A stretch of 40,810 nucleotides of DNA from Bacillota bacterium (GTDB lineage Bacteria; Bacillota; Clostridia; Lachnospirales; Anaerotignaceae), in contig JAETUG010000002.1 of NCBI GenBank assembly GCA_021768705.1, positions 132,336 through 173,145 on the forward strand. Reading direction: 5' to 3'. This document shows positions 40,622-40,810 of this stretch, in pieces. The number at the start of each line of letters is the position of its first letter. The stretch's first letter is position 1. The notes under the pieces were generated by a model that was not told the origin of the DNA, did not search any database, and saw only the letters and a list, made by a program, of their open reading frames with translations. The position numbers were made by a program, and so were the translations under genes.

Positions 40622-40810
40622 TACTTTTTCTTTTGGCGTTGCTCTCGTTTCGAAACTAAGGCTTGCAATTTTTTTAGGTATGCAAGCTCCGCTTTCAGTC
40701 TTTGATTCTCGGCAAGCAAATTTTCTTCTACCTCTTTAGGCAATTTCAGCGGACGTCCGGTACTGCCACGACCACGATGGTCGATATAAAGCCCTTCCGC
40801 TCCTTCCGTA
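40621..40810 (-). CDS. IS3-family transposase orfA, C-terminal part (cut by window edge)
   Basis: 62 codons are visible: GLYIDHRGRGSTGRPLKLPK, EVEENLLAENQRLKAELAYL, KKLQALVSKREQRQKKK, then stop. This is the leucine-zipper-like C-terminus of IS3 OrfA, which binds the IS ends and joins OrfB by frameshift in active copies. The N-terminal helix-turn-helix lies outside the window. With orfB destroyed, any product could act only on other IS copies. Confidence 0.85.
   Translation of the reverse strand, partial: TEGAEGLYIDHRGRGSTGRPLKLPKEVEENLLAENQRLKAELAYLKKLQALVSKREQRQKKK

Larger units (their letters stand above)
40379..40810 (-). mobile_element. IS3-family insertion sequence remnant (truncated by window end)
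   Basis: Read leftward, it holds the end of orfA, a decayed orfB start, a GGGCTTG / CAAGCCC hairpin, and the terminal inverted repeat TGTCTAACTTTTTGGGGGT. Most of orfB is missing: only about 50 codons separate orfA from the non-coding tail. The element is therefore a non-autonomous relic from internal deletion. Confidence 0.82.

Noticed and set aside
40372-40659. 95-codon plus-strand gene at the window end
   Set aside because: It is the antisense of the IS3 remnant and begins in the terminal inverted repeat.

Overview
The window looks like the chromosomal replication-origin region of a Gram-positive anaerobe of the class Clostridia, probably Lachnospirales-like and gut-associated. The reasons are the dnaA/dnaN/recF/gyrBA and rpmH/rnpA/yidDC/jag/mnmE/mnmG/rsmG/noc order, clostridial protein sequences, strong AGGAGG ribosome sites, tRNA genes without an encoded CCA, and a bile salt hydrolase. 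No species can be named from the sequence alone. An Anaerotignum-like amino-acid fermenter is only a guess.

Layout. The origin lies at about 17.05-19.3 kb and is bipartite: DnaA-box clusters sit on both sides of dnaA, and a DnaA-trio array with an AT-rich unwinding region lies beside dnaN. Genes to the left mostly run leftward (dnaA, dnaN, yaaA, two unknown genes, recF, gyrB, gyrA, a potassium-channel gene, a repeat-rich exported protein, a zinc-ribbon/TPM pair, a CapA-like lipoprotein, a GntR regulator and, at the edge, argS). Genes to the right mostly run rightward (rpmH to noc, then accessory genes). Most transcription is therefore co-directional with replication. The main exceptions are one XRE gene at 1.1 kb and a head-on block at 30.8-33.2 kb (two thioesterases, an alpha/beta hydrolase and a small exported protein).

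Right of noc are an autoregulated-looking XRE gene, a lipoprotein, four tRNAs (Thr, Tyr, fMet, Ser), a phage-type lysis cassette directly after tRNA-Ser, a strongly codon-biased aminotransferase, a C-GCAxxG-C-C protein, a stalk/DUF3298 exported protein, the bile salt hydrolase, and a decayed IS3-family element cut by the window end.

The most unusual content is between genes. At least five copies of a structured palindrome array (type A in this annotation) occupy gyrB-gyrA, dnaN-dnaA, jag-mnmE and both ends of the rsmG-noc gap. Their hairpins change sequence while keeping complementarity, and one inter-hairpin linker is always 10 nt. A second family (type B) forms two inverted, diverged copies that exactly bracket a 650-bp cassette holding two divergent XRE regulators and three 18-bp operator palindromes. 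These are the best candidates here for an undescribed system.
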